Shown: positions 1 to 6,725 of the stretch, piece by piece
Position numbering within the stretch: the first letter of the stretch is position 1
Layout of the letters: each line of letters opens with the position of its first letter
Origin: Chloroflexota bacterium
GTDB lineage: Bacteria > Chloroflexota > Limnocylindria > Limnocylindrales > CSP1-4
Assembly (NCBI GenBank): GCA_021789355.1
Contig: JAJYJR010000265.1
Location: 1 to 7,747, forward strand
Length of the DNA: 7,747 nucleotides
Direction of reading: 5' to 3'
Notes under the pieces: model-generated
The model's input: the letters and a program-made list of their open reading frames with translations, nothing else
What the model was told of the DNA's origin: nothing
Databases searched by the model: none
Program-made: the position numbers and the translations under genes

Positions 1-102
1 CAACACGGCCTGCAGGATGGGTACTACCGGCTTGGCCGGCACCGCCCGCCCGACGAGGCGCAGGGCGCGGGCGAAGCTCGACTGATCTACGGTGAATTCC
101 AA
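1..102 (-). CDS. dnaN: DNA polymerase III beta subunit (sliding clamp) homologue, N-terminal part only
   Basis: Only the first 34 codons are in the window; the gene runs off the left edge. The translation starts (M)EFTVDQSSFARALRLVGRA and goes on to VPAKPVVPILQAVL. This is the characteristic opening of bacterial beta clamps, which usually read MKFTV...ALxxVxRAVPxKPTxPILxxVL. The start is a TTG at 102, preceded by a GGAG ribosome-binding site nine bases upstream. The clamp encircles DNA and tethers polymerases and repair factors. The gene follows the radical-SAM gene after a 45-bp gap on the same strand, so it is probably the fourth gene of that operon. It may be a second, specialised clamp rather than the replication gene, because dnaN normally sits beside dnaA or recF; the edge hides the rest. 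Family assignment is fairly sure despite the short length; the paralogue role is inference. Confidence 0.8.
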   Translation of the reverse strand, partial: MEFTVDQSSFARALRLVGRAVPAKPVVPILQAVL

Positions 103-147
103 GGGCTTGTTCTCCTTTTGCGCTGACTATCGGCCTCTCTGGACAGT

Positions 148-849
148 TCAAGGGCGTGCGATCGAAAGGCCGTGCTTATGGCTGTGCGGCGACGACGCCA
201 GGGCTGAGGCAGGATTGGGGATGAGCCGTTGGTTGCGCGATCCCCTCCACTCTCCAACTCCTTCGGAGAGCGCCGCCACGAAAGGGCCCTCTATCAATAG
301 GTCGGTGAGATGAAGGGACTCGGCGACCTCCACTTCGGAGCATCGGGCCAGCGCCTCCAGGGTGTACCCCGTGTACACCACGATGTGGAGCCCGCGCTCC
401 TTGATCTGGCGCAGCAACGTCAGCAGTCCAACCGGCTGGAAAAAGGGCTCGCCCCCATTCACCGTCATCCCGTCACGGGGTTCGCCGAAGCGGTCGAGCA
501 CGGCGGCGACCGCGTGGGCCACGCTCATCTCGACGCCGCCGGCCGGATCGTGGGTCTCCGGGACGTAGCAGCCGGAGCAGCGGATGGGACACCCCTGGAG
601 CTGTACCACGCTCCTGCGACCTGGCCCGTCAACGACGGAGCCGTGGTAGATCCGGGCTATCCTCAGACTGTCGTCAGGGGGGCACTCGCCGGTCGTGGGC
701 ACTGTACGGCTCTCCAGGGGCCGCGCACAGTTCAATTCGCTTCCCGAAGGAAGGAGGTCACCTGCCAGCGTCCGCTCTTGCGGCCGCGAGAGGCCTTCGA
801 CCACCAGCCCGCCCGTTGCCGGGTCCAGGATCCAGGTGAGATCGGTCAC
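148..849 (-). CDS. Radical-SAM 4Fe-4S protein, NrdG/activating-enzyme type
   Basis: This 233-aa protein has the radical-SAM signature CX3CX2C at C87, C91 and C94 (GCPIRCSGCYVPETHD). It is preceded by SVVDGPGRRSVVQLQGC, a typical activase lead-in, and followed by the SAM-binding GGEP at 132-135. WRGSRNQRLI at 201-210 resembles the conserved C-terminal motif of pyruvate formate-lyase and anaerobic ribonucleotide reductase activases. Such enzymes cleave S-adenosylmethionine to make a radical. No NrdD or glycyl-radical partner is visible, so the substrate is unknown. The first 60 or so residues are extra to the radical-SAM core, and their start (TWILDPATGGL) resembles the neighbouring DUF2997 protein. 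The GTG start at 849 overlaps the DUF2997 stop as GTGA, indicating translational coupling. The family is sure; the function in this cluster is not known. Confidence 0.88.
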   Translation of the reverse strand: MTDLTWILDPATGGLVVEGLSRPQERTLAGDLLPSGSELNCARPLESRTVPTTGECPPDDSLRIARIYHGSVVDGPGRRSVVQLQGCPIRCSGCYVPETHDPAGGVEMSVAHAVAAVLDRFGEPRDGMTVNGGEPFFQPVGLLTLLRQIKERGLHIVVYTGYTLEALARCSEVEVAESLHLTDLLIEGPFVAALSEGVGEWRGSRNQRLIPNPASALASSPHSHKHGLSIARP

Positions 850-1046
850 CGTCGGACCTTCAGTCGGACCTGAGGGCGCACCTGGGTGCGCTGGTAGTAC
901 TCGGCGGTGTTCCGCTCCTGGCAGGGTTCGCCGAGCAGTTCCCTGGCCAGCTTCGCGACGTCGTCACAGGCCGGTCCGACGACGCCCTTCACGTGCAGGG
1001 TCAGTTCGCCGGTCGCGGAGTCCAGGGTAAACTCGATTTCGGGCAT
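846..1046 (-). CDS. DUF2997 family small protein
   Basis: This 66-aa protein begins MPEIEFTLDSATGELTLHVK and continues with GVVGPACDDVAKLARELLGEP, matching my memory of the DUF2997 family. These proteins have a short beta-rich start, a helix, and a polar tail rich in R and Q. The ATG at 1046 is preferred over in-frame upstream starts because GGGAGG lies six bases upstream and the family pattern begins there. The family has no known biochemical function; it is habitually found next to DUF1257. The gene starts 16 bp after the DUF1257 stop, and its own stop overlaps the radical-SAM start by four bases, so all three are very likely co-translated. The single CXnC pair (C27, C42) is not an obvious metal site. 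Confidence 0.78.
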   Translation of the reverse strand: MPEIEFTLDSATGELTLHVKGVVGPACDDVAKLARELLGEPCQERNTAEYYQRTQVRPQVRLKVRR

Positions 1047-1062
1047 GGTCTGCCTCCCTGCT

Positions 1063-1458
1063 CTAGTAGCGAATCTTGATCTTGACGAGATTGCCCTCGA
1101 CCACGCGCCTGGCCGTGCCATGGACTCGGCGCCTCACCTCCTCCACCACCCGTTCGTTGTATGCCGTTCGCAGCTTGGGGAGAAGCTGGCCGCCGTGAAG
1201 GATCCGCTGGTCGTATTCCGACACGACCGGGACGTAGCCTCCAGCGGTTCGGGCGAAGCCCAGGTCGTTCGAGGCGGAGCCGAGGTAGTTCCGGCGGACG
1301 ACGATCTCGGCGGTCTCCGGCCTGCGATCTCCCTGGTAGCCGAAGAGCGAGAGAGCCTCGCCCTCGTCCACCTGGGAATAGCCCAGGTCGGTGAGGGCCG
1401 CCAGCAGCAACCCCCGATCCTTGAAGATCACGTCGGGGAAGGAAAGGTACTTGCTCAC
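1063..1458 (-). CDS. DUF1257 (Ycf35-like) protein
   Basis: The protein is 131 aa with a GTG start at 1458, seven bases after a GGAG ribosome-binding site. The frame stays open upstream to an ATG at 1548, but those 30 extra codons lie across the transposon end and carry no family sequence. Family features run from residue 1 (SKYLSFPDVIFKDRGLLLAA), through LTDLGY, a GYQG-then-IVVRR stretch near 40-56 and GGYVPVVSEYD near 73-83, to a final VKIKIRY strand. This order matches DUF1257/Ycf35 proteins of cyanobacteria, plastids and other bacteria, whose function is unknown. From memory, they often sit beside an AAA+ ATPase as well as DUF2997; here the upstream position is taken by the transposon. This is the first gene of the left-flank operon that survives in the window. 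Confidence 0.8.
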   Translation of the reverse strand: MSKYLSFPDVIFKDRGLLLAALTDLGYSQVDEGEALSLFGYQGDRRPETAEIVVRRNYLGSASNDLGFARTAGGYVPVVSEYDQRILHGGQLLPKLRTAYNERVVEEVRRRVHGTARRVVEGNLVKIKIRY

Positions 1459-1487
1459 GGGCTTGCTCCTGTCCAAGGAATAAGTAG

Positions 1488-1512
1488 TGTGACTGGGACC
1501 GTAACCTTGCCG
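1488..1512 (+). repeat. Terminal inverted repeat, tniQ-proximal end
   Basis: The 25-bp repeat opens TGTGACTGGGACC and closes with TAACCTTGCCG. It is the reverse complement of 6975-6999 except at 1501 (G here, A in the other copy). TGT at the outer edge fits a Tn7-family terminus. It should be the outermost TnsB-binding site of this end. Confidence 0.85.
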
Positions 1513-1515
1513 CCG

Positions 1516-1537
1516 CGGCAAGGTTATGGTCCCAGTC
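1516..1537 (-). repeat. Inverted inner copy of the end motif (probable TnsB site)
   Basis: A 22-bp copy, CGGCAAGGTTATGGTCCC followed by AGTC, faces the terminal repeat across only three bases (1513-1515). It is identical to the inner 22 bp of the opposite end of the element. With the terminal copy it makes a palindrome from 1491 to 1537 with 22-bp arms and one mismatch. It is followed by TCG rather than ACA, so it is not itself a terminus. On the tns transcript it could also fold as a hairpin after tniQ, but no T-run follows. Confidence 0.75.
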
Positions 1538-1570
1538 TCGTGGTTCATCCAGAGCTGGGGGCGGGTCGAC

Positions 1571-1586
1571 GGTAGCCCTGCCTCCT
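1571..1586 (+). repeat. 16-bp direct repeat, copy 1 (just after tniQ)
   Basis: GGTAGCCCTGCCTCCT here is repeated exactly at 2364-2379 inside tniQ, and the match extends by GCTCC after a one-base indel. Read on the minus strand this copy contains AAGGAGG five bases after the tniQ stop, a ribosome-binding-site look-alike with no start codon at a useful distance. It may be the remnant of a lost downstream gene, or chance. Confidence 0.5.
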
Positions 1587-1591
1587 TGCTC

Positions 1592-3019
1592 CTACGGGAT
1601 GTATCCTTTTCGTTTGCCTGGTTGCCAACCGATGTCTCGAAGAGCGGCCTTCCAGGCCTCGCGCACCTCCGGGCGGATCAAGTCGAGTGGGTTGCTGAGC
1701 AGGGCCCCCACCCGGCGTGTGTTCGGGTAGAGGCCCTGCCGATGCACCGCGAGGGTGGCGCGACGAACCTCAGCGCAGCGACGAGCACCGGCCTCGCTCA
1801 CCGCCCGCCGCCGTTGCACTGCGCGCCGCTCTGCCAGCATGCGACACTCCTCGGGCAGGTGGTGGATCAGCGTGCCGACGGCACACCCCAGTTGCCGCGC
1901 GATCTCGGCCACGGACGGAAGCGGCTCCGACGCGTCCGCGAGCGCTGTCGCGATTGCGCGCCGAGCCACCTCCACGTCGAACAAGCCCCATGGGCGTCGC
2001 GGTTTCGGGGCGTCCGGCGTGACCGGCCGGAGGCCATCGCTCAGTGCCACCGCAGTTGCCCCCTTCGTGAGGAGGTGGCGCGGCGTCGTGCCGAGGTAGT
2101 AACAGAACCGCAGCAGCGACTCCAGCGTGGGGATGGAGGCGCCTCGCCGCCAAACCTCGATCGTGTCCCAGGACAGATGCGCGAAGCCTCGCAGCGGCCC
2201 ATCCCCGCCGAGGTGCTCTATGCACTCCTCGATGATCTCCTTCAACCGACCTCGCGGGAAAGGTCCGCGCGGGAGTGAGGTCGCCTTCAGCATCTCCGCC
2301 ACCGCTTCCGTGACCCAGAGTCGCCAGGCCATCGCTTGCTCGGAGATGGCAGGGCTGCTCAAGGGTAGCCCTGCCTCCTGCTCCCCGAGCCAGTGGCCGC
2401 ACGCCGTGCAGTGCCCCGGCCGAATGGCGGGCGCGATGATCGGCTGCGGCCTACCGCACGTCGGGCTCGGACAGCGATCTTGCAGAGGCTGGCGGTGACG
2501 CGCGCAGACGGTGACGACCTGCAGCGACCAGAGCAGCGGCTGGTACACCTCCCGCCCCTCCTCGCGCCACGCGGAGTAGCAGGCCGGGCACCAGGCCAGC
2601 GTGGCGCGCAGGAGCGCAGGCCTCCCGATCACACCAGCCCAGGGCCGCATGGTCAACTGGTGCAGGTCCGTGCGGCCAGTCAAGATGGTCAGCGCCTCGG
2701 CCCAGCGCCCAGCTTCCGGCTCCGGGCCGTTGAGGCGCCGCGCAACACACCCCATCAGCCCGCCGAGTTGCATCTCGATCTCCGCGCGGCGCTCGGTCCC
2801 GAACGTGGGCGCGATCTCCCGCCGCGCCAGCACGAAGGGCGAGACGCAGTGGGCGGCGGCCAGCCGCACCAGGTAGCCGGTCAGACTCTCCACCTCCGAC
2901 GTGCCAATGCCGATGGGGGCGAGGTGATACAGGCGACTTCGCGGCGGCAGGGGCACGGGCGAGACGTCCCAACTCTCGTAGCCATCCACGTCCAGGTCGA
3001 CATCAGAATTGGCTGGCAT
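1592..3019 (-). CDS. tniQ: TniQ/TnsD-family transposition target-selection protein
   Basis: The start at 3019 (MPANSDVDLD) gives 475 aa. It is preferred to the upstream ATG at 3145 because a GGGGAGGGGG ribosome-binding site sits beside it and the TniQ domain begins only at about residue 25. The domain opens with LPPRSRLYHLAPIGIGTSEV and then ESLTGYLVRLA. A zinc ribbon region follows: C144-C147 (WCPACYSAW), C172-H175, C183-C188 and C204-C207 (GHCTACGHWLG). Residues 284-316 look like an XRE-type helix-turn-helix (DTIEVWRRGASIPTLESLLR), and 366-390 (LPSVAEIARQLGCAVGTLIHHL) like a second one. In Tn7-family elements TniQ/TnsD recognises the insertion site and recruits TnsC. The long C-terminus suggests direct DNA reading rather than pairing with a CRISPR effector. 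It overlaps tnsC by 17 bp. No Cas partner is seen. Confidence 0.92.
   Translation of the reverse strand: MPANSDVDLDVDGYESWDVSPVPLPPRSRLYHLAPIGIGTSEVESLTGYLVRLAAAHCVSPFVLARREIAPTFGTERRAEIEMQLGGLMGCVARRLNGPEPEAGRWAEALTILTGRTDLHQLTMRPWAGVIGRPALLRATLAWCPACYSAWREEGREVYQPLLWSLQVVTVCARHRQPLQDRCPSPTCGRPQPIIAPAIRPGHCTACGHWLGEQEAGLPLSSPAISEQAMAWRLWVTEAVAEMLKATSLPRGPFPRGRLKEIIEECIEHLGGDGPLRGFAHLSWDTIEVWRRGASIPTLESLLRFCYYLGTTPRHLLTKGATAVALSDGLRPVTPDAPKPRRPWGLFDVEVARRAIATALADASEPLPSVAEIARQLGCAVGTLIHHLPEECRMLAERRAVQRRRAVSEAGARRCAEVRRATLAVHRQGLYPNTRRVGALLSNPLDLIRPEVREAWKAALRDIGWQPGKRKGYIP
2364..2379 (+). repeat. 16-bp direct repeat, copy 2 (inside tniQ)
   Basis: This is an exact copy of 1571-1586. Here it codes for part of EQEAGLPL in TniQ (about residues 213-220), just after the zinc ribbon. 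Confidence 0.5.
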
Positions 3020-4154
3020 CGGCCCCCTCCCCGACCGGATCCCGCCCAGGCGTGCGTTGGCCCACCCAGATCGGCCTCTTTCGCATGGTCCCAGGCTGGC
3101 TTCTGGCAGGCGTCGATCCCCACAGCAACCCGCGAAGCCGCTCACGGGCCTCTTCTTCCTCTGCGTCCAACTCCGCCTCGCCCCGAGCCGCCTCGGTGAC
3201 CATCACCAGGGCCTGGGTGGCCGAGCAGGCCTGCGCTTCCAGATCGGCCCGCGTCAGCGTCGGGGCTCCCGCCCGCACTGCTGCCACCAGGCAGCGGGTC
3301 AGCCAGTCCTTGAGCGTGCCCACGCAGCCGATGGAACGCTCGTAGCAGTACTCCCACTCCTTGCCCAGGTCCGGCTCCTCCGGGAGCGGCAGGTGCCGCT
3401 GGAAGGCGCGCAGCACGCGCCGAAAGGCGAGCGCGTCGGCTTCACGCTCCGGGCGGTAGCGCGGGAGATGGATCTCCAGGCTGCGCCGGCCGAGTTGGCC
3501 GGAGAGGTTCCGGAACGCCAACAGGTCGTAGGTGCCGAAGAGCACGTGGACCACGCCGGTCAGATTGGCCAGTGACTTGAGGCAGTCGAGCTGGTCCTGG
3601 AGCCGGCGACCCGAGCCCGCCTTCGCCATGTGCTGCGCTTCGTCGACGAGGAAGGCGATCGGTCGGCGCTGGACGAGGGTCGACTCCAGGGCACGCCTGA
3701 GGGCGGGCGTCGCCGTCTCCCGCCCATCGCGCCGCTCGGGTGCACGCTTGTGCCCGATGAGCGGCTCGTCCAGGGCCACGAGGGCGCGCAGATAGTAGTC
3801 CTTCCAGTTGAAGACGCGGGCATCGGGCGCGATCGCCTCGGCCCCGGCGATGGGCAGGCGGCCGGGATCGCCGGCGAGCGCTGGCAGCAGCTCCTCGGTC
3901 AGGCGTCGCCGAGTGCGGGCCAGCAGCGTCGTCTTGCCTACCCCCGTGGGGCCGTAGACCAGCACGAGCGCCGCGCCGGCAGGCTCGGCCAGGATCGAGG
4001 TGAGCCGAGCGTCCGCCTCCACCAGGTGAGGGTGGGCCACGGTGTACCGCTTGAAGTAGGCGATGCGCTCGGCGGGAGCGGCTTCCAGCAGCGTCGGGGG
4101 GAATCGCTGCATGGCGCCGTCGAGACGGGGCGGGAGGTTGGTGGTAGCAACCAT
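3003..4154 (-). CDS. tnsC: TnsC/TniB AAA+ ATPase, transposition regulator
   Basis: This 383-aa AAA+ protein has Walker A GPTGVGKTT at 68-76, Walker B FLVDE at 168-172 (followed by AQH), and the family sensor segment LFGTYDLL at 205-212. The N-terminal stretch AERIAYFKRYTVAHPHLVEA (28-47) is typical of TniB/TnsC proteins. The tail after about 325 is acidic then basic. TnsC forms ATP-dependent filaments or rings on target DNA, linking TniQ to the transposase and imposing target immunity. At 383 aa it falls between short TniB proteins and the longer Tn7 TnsC. The ATG at 4154 shares its A with the tnsAB stop (TGATG), and its own stop lies inside the start of tniQ, so the three proteins should be made in a coupled way. 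All nucleotide-binding motifs are intact. Confidence 0.92.
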   Translation of the reverse strand: MVATTNLPPRLDGAMQRFPPTLLEAAPAERIAYFKRYTVAHPHLVEADARLTSILAEPAGAALVLVYGPTGVGKTTLLARTRRRLTEELLPALAGDPGRLPIAGAEAIAPDARVFNWKDYYLRALVALDEPLIGHKRAPERRDGRETATPALRRALESTLVQRRPIAFLVDEAQHMAKAGSGRRLQDQLDCLKSLANLTGVVHVLFGTYDLLAFRNLSGQLGRRSLEIHLPRYRPEREADALAFRRVLRAFQRHLPLPEEPDLGKEWEYCYERSIGCVGTLKDWLTRCLVAAVRAGAPTLTRADLEAQACSATQALVMVTEAARGEAELDAEEEEARERLRGLLWGSTPARSQPGTMRKRPIWVGQRTPGRDPVGEGADASQF

Positions 4155-6721
4155 CAGTCAAACTCCCTGTAGTCCTCGTCACCGAGGTCGTCCGTCGCGT
4201 CGGGGGCCTGGCCGACCCGGGGCGGCTGTGAGCTGGGCTCCCCACCTTCAGCCCTCGCCGCCGCTCCGGGGGTGCCCCGGGCGCTGCCCCCATGTGACTC
4301 GAGGTCCCGCAGTCGCTGGAGCAGCAGCGCCTCCTGCCCCTCCAGTGAGACAATGAAGTCGGCGAGACGGTGGGCCGTGACCGAGAACTGGCCGGCGTGG
4401 GTCTGCTGGCGACGACGCAGTTCCACCGTTGATAGTTGGAGCTCCCGCTCCGAGTGGCCCTGGAAGATCAGGTAGTGCTGGGAATGACACGCCACCCACT
4501 GGCCACGCACGAAGGCGTAGGCGGTGCCGGCGTCGAAGGGATCGTAGCGCACCGGCACCCGCTTGCCCTCGACCTCCGGGCGCCGAAACAGATCGTTCCA
4601 GTAGTAGAGGTAGTTGACCTTCACCCCGTGGCCGGGCTGGACCCGCGCCTCCCCCTTGGGGGTGGTCGGCAACGTGAGCATGCGGAAGTGCTCGTCGTCG
4701 GCGATCAGCCGCTGGGGTCGCTGCCCGGTGCGGGATGTCGCCTCGTCCCACGCCTCCCGCGGGCTCTGGCCCAACGCAGGGTGCGGCAGGGTGTCGTAGA
4801 CGTCATTGGCCCACGTCTCCAGCGCCTCCAGCAACGATCTAAAGGTCCAGCAGGCCGACCGGCGCGGGTCGTTGGCCTTCGTGACCAGCCGGACATTCTT
4901 GGTGATCTGGGTGTTGCCGGCCAGTCGGTGGATGAACTCGCTGTTGGCCGTCCCGAAGAGGCGCTCGCAGACCGAGCCGAAGCGCGGCTCGGCCGCGGGT
5001 CGCGTCTTCTTGGTGACCGCGTAGCAGGCCAGCAACGTCTCGAAGTAGACGCTGCCGAACTCCTTGCCGCCGTCGACGACCAGCGTTTGGGGCAGGCGTC
5101 CCCAGAGGCGGACGCACGCCCGCAGTAGCAGCAGGCAGGAGCGGTAGCTCGGCGGGTCGTAGCTCAGGACCAGGGCGACGAGGCGCCGGGAGTAGGCGTC
5201 GGTGAGGAAGCTCGCCCAGGGGCGGCCGAGATGGCGGCCGGTCTGGGAACAGACCGTCTCGACGTCGAGTTGCGTGTGATCGATGTGCCCGATCTCCCAG
5301 GGGCGGTCGCCGTGCCGCGGCGTCGTCGGCGTCAGCTCCCAGTGCCACGGCTCGTGCTGGTAGGCGGCACGCCTGCCCTGCCGGGCCTCGGTCTGCTCGC
5401 GCTTCGGCCTGCCGGCGAGGGCCCGGCAGAAGGTCTTGTAGCACGGCGGATCGATCGACTCGGCGGCGCAGGCGCGCACCAACTCCCCAAACGCCGCCAA
5501 CTTGGACTTCTGCTTCGGCGTTTCGTAGCGGGCGACCGCCTCGCCCAAGAGACGATAGGCCCGCTCCGGGAGTCGCGGCGTCCTGTTACCGCGCTCGGCG
5601 CGCTGGTCGAGCAGCCCGATGAAGCCGCAGCCGAGCGACTCTTCGGCCGCGCGCATCCTGGCGCGCCAGTGTCGCAGCGTCCGCTCGCTGGGCCCGAGCT
5701 CAGTGGCAGCCGCCGCCGTTAGATGCTCGTGTCGGCGCAGCGCGGCCGCGAGGGCTGCGGGACTCGCGCCGTCAAGGAGTGCGCGCACGGCGGCGGACGC
5801 GACCACGGATGCTGTCTCCCCTTCGGTCAGTCCATGCTGCCAGTCCCTCGGGACGACCCCGACGGGAGGGTTGGTTGGGCGTGGCGTACCCAGCGAGAAC
5901 ACCGCGGCCTCGCCCGGGCCTACGTAGGCCCGGGCGAGGCGCTCGTCGCGAAAGACCCTCACCCCCGCCGGCATCGCCAGTGGCGCCCGATGCAGGTCGA
6001 CCCAGAGGCGACCGGTCGCGATGAGGCCGTACACGTCGTCGGCGGTAGCGTTCACCGTTGCCGCCTGCCGCAACAACTCGTCCAGCGCCACCCCTGGTGT
6101 CTTAGCGACCAGCGCTGTGAGCGTGTCCAGCACCACGGCGGGCGAGAGCGGTCCCCCCGCGCGCAGGTAGTCGTCGAGGAAGAGCATGTTGCGCGTCCAG
6201 ATCCAATCGATGTCGGTGGACGAGCGCACACGGTAGGCGAGACCGTAGCGCGCCGCATGCTCTTCCCCTGGTGGGCACCTCCAGCAACCCGCCGCATCGC
6301 GGTGGTGGCGGTGCGGGCTCCGCAGCGCAAGCCGTTCCAGTTCCTTTTCGGCCTTCCACTCCTCCCAGCGCGCTCCGTCCGTGGCGAGCACGAAGAAGTC
6401 GGGGGTGTGCCAATGGGCACAGTTCCGGCCGTCGGCTCGGCGATAGCGCAGGAGAAACGCCGGGGGTTGGTCGTAATACTCGAGCACGTTCGAGGCGTAC
6501 TCCATCTCGATAACGCCCGGTAGTTCCACCCGATGACTCTCGAACTGCGTGCCCCAGCCCATCTTGTGACTGGGGTAGATGCCGCTGACGTTACCCGCGG
6601 CGCTCCTGACCCGCCGGGCGGGTGGAGCTGCGCGGATGGCGGCGATCAAGGCGTGCGCTTCGCCGGACAGGCCAAGCTCCTTGCTCCATCTATCGAAAGC
6701 GTTGTCGGTCATTCTGGTCAT
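4154..6721 (-). CDS. tnsAB: TnsA-TnsB fusion transposase
   Basis: The start at 6721 (MTRMTDNAFDRWSKELGL, 855 aa) is chosen over the ATG at 6844 because AGGAGGA lies just upstream and the extra 41 residues look like translated end DNA. Residues 45-185 are a TnsA-type restriction-like nuclease: E61 (FESHRVE), D108 (HTPDFFV) and E121-x-K123 (WEEWKAE) form the catalytic set, followed by RNMLFLDDYLR. A helix-turn-helix near 340-357 (ELGPSERTLRHWRARMR) precedes an RNase-H-like DDE core: D481 (GHIDHTQLD), D550 (LVVDGGKEFG) and E586 (FGSVCERLFG), a D-35-E spacing. A Mu-type C-terminal barrel covers about 695-755. The tail (about 845-855) is acidic, a possible TnsC-binding hook. One polypeptide therefore cuts both strands at the ends, predicting cut-and-paste movement. 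All catalytic residues are present. Confidence 0.94.
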   Translation of the reverse strand: MTRMTDNAFDRWSKELGLSGEAHALIAAIRAAPPARRVRSAAGNVSGIYPSHKMGWGTQFESHRVELPGVIEMEYASNVLEYYDQPPAFLLRYRRADGRNCAHWHTPDFFVLATDGARWEEWKAEKELERLALRSPHRHHRDAAGCWRCPPGEEHAARYGLAYRVRSSTDIDWIWTRNMLFLDDYLRAGGPLSPAVVLDTLTALVAKTPGVALDELLRQAATVNATADDVYGLIATGRLWVDLHRAPLAMPAGVRVFRDERLARAYVGPGEAAVFSLGTPRPTNPPVGVVPRDWQHGLTEGETASVVASAAVRALLDGASPAALAAALRRHEHLTAAAATELGPSERTLRHWRARMRAAEESLGCGFIGLLDQRAERGNRTPRLPERAYRLLGEAVARYETPKQKSKLAAFGELVRACAAESIDPPCYKTFCRALAGRPKREQTEARQGRRAAYQHEPWHWELTPTTPRHGDRPWEIGHIDHTQLDVETVCSQTGRHLGRPWASFLTDAYSRRLVALVLSYDPPSYRSCLLLLRACVRLWGRLPQTLVVDGGKEFGSVYFETLLACYAVTKKTRPAAEPRFGSVCERLFGTANSEFIHRLAGNTQITKNVRLVTKANDPRRSACWTFRSLLEALETWANDVYDTLPHPALGQSPREAWDEATSRTGQRPQRLIADDEHFRMLTLPTTPKGEARVQPGHGVKVNYLYYWNDLFRRPEVEGKRVPVRYDPFDAGTAYAFVRGQWVACHSQHYLIFQGHSERELQLSTVELRRRQQTHAGQFSVTAHRLADFIVSLEGQEALLLQRLRDLESHGGSARGTPGAAARAEGGEPSSQPPRVGQAPDATDDLGDEDYREFD
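5907..5940. repeat. Perfect 34-bp palindrome inside tnsAB
   Basis: The left arm GCCTCGCCCGGGCCTAC is followed immediately by its exact reverse complement, with no spacer and TACGTA at the centre. It codes for residues 261-272 of TnsAB (RLARAYVGPGEA), in the linker between the TnsA-like and TnsB-like parts. Codon choice could have avoided this, so it may be under selection, but no role is known. Confidence 0.9.
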
Positions 6722-6725
6722 GTTG

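Noticed and set aside
310..873. Long plus-strand open frame opposite the radical-SAM gene, and similar ones at 907-1575, 2393-3199 and 5723-6523
   Set aside because: They lie antisense to genes with clear family motifs, lack recognisable domains or ribosome-binding sites, and are expected in GC-rich DNA.
1516..1540. The inner inverted motif as the true end of a second transposon lying to the left
   Set aside because: It ends in AGTCTCG rather than AGTCACA, and no transposase remnants lie to its left; the adjacent genes form an intact host operon.
3085..3094. Ten-base match ATGGTCCCAG to the transposon end motif inside tnsC
   Set aside because: It is too short, lacks the CGGCAAGGTT half, and lies in coding sequence; probably chance.
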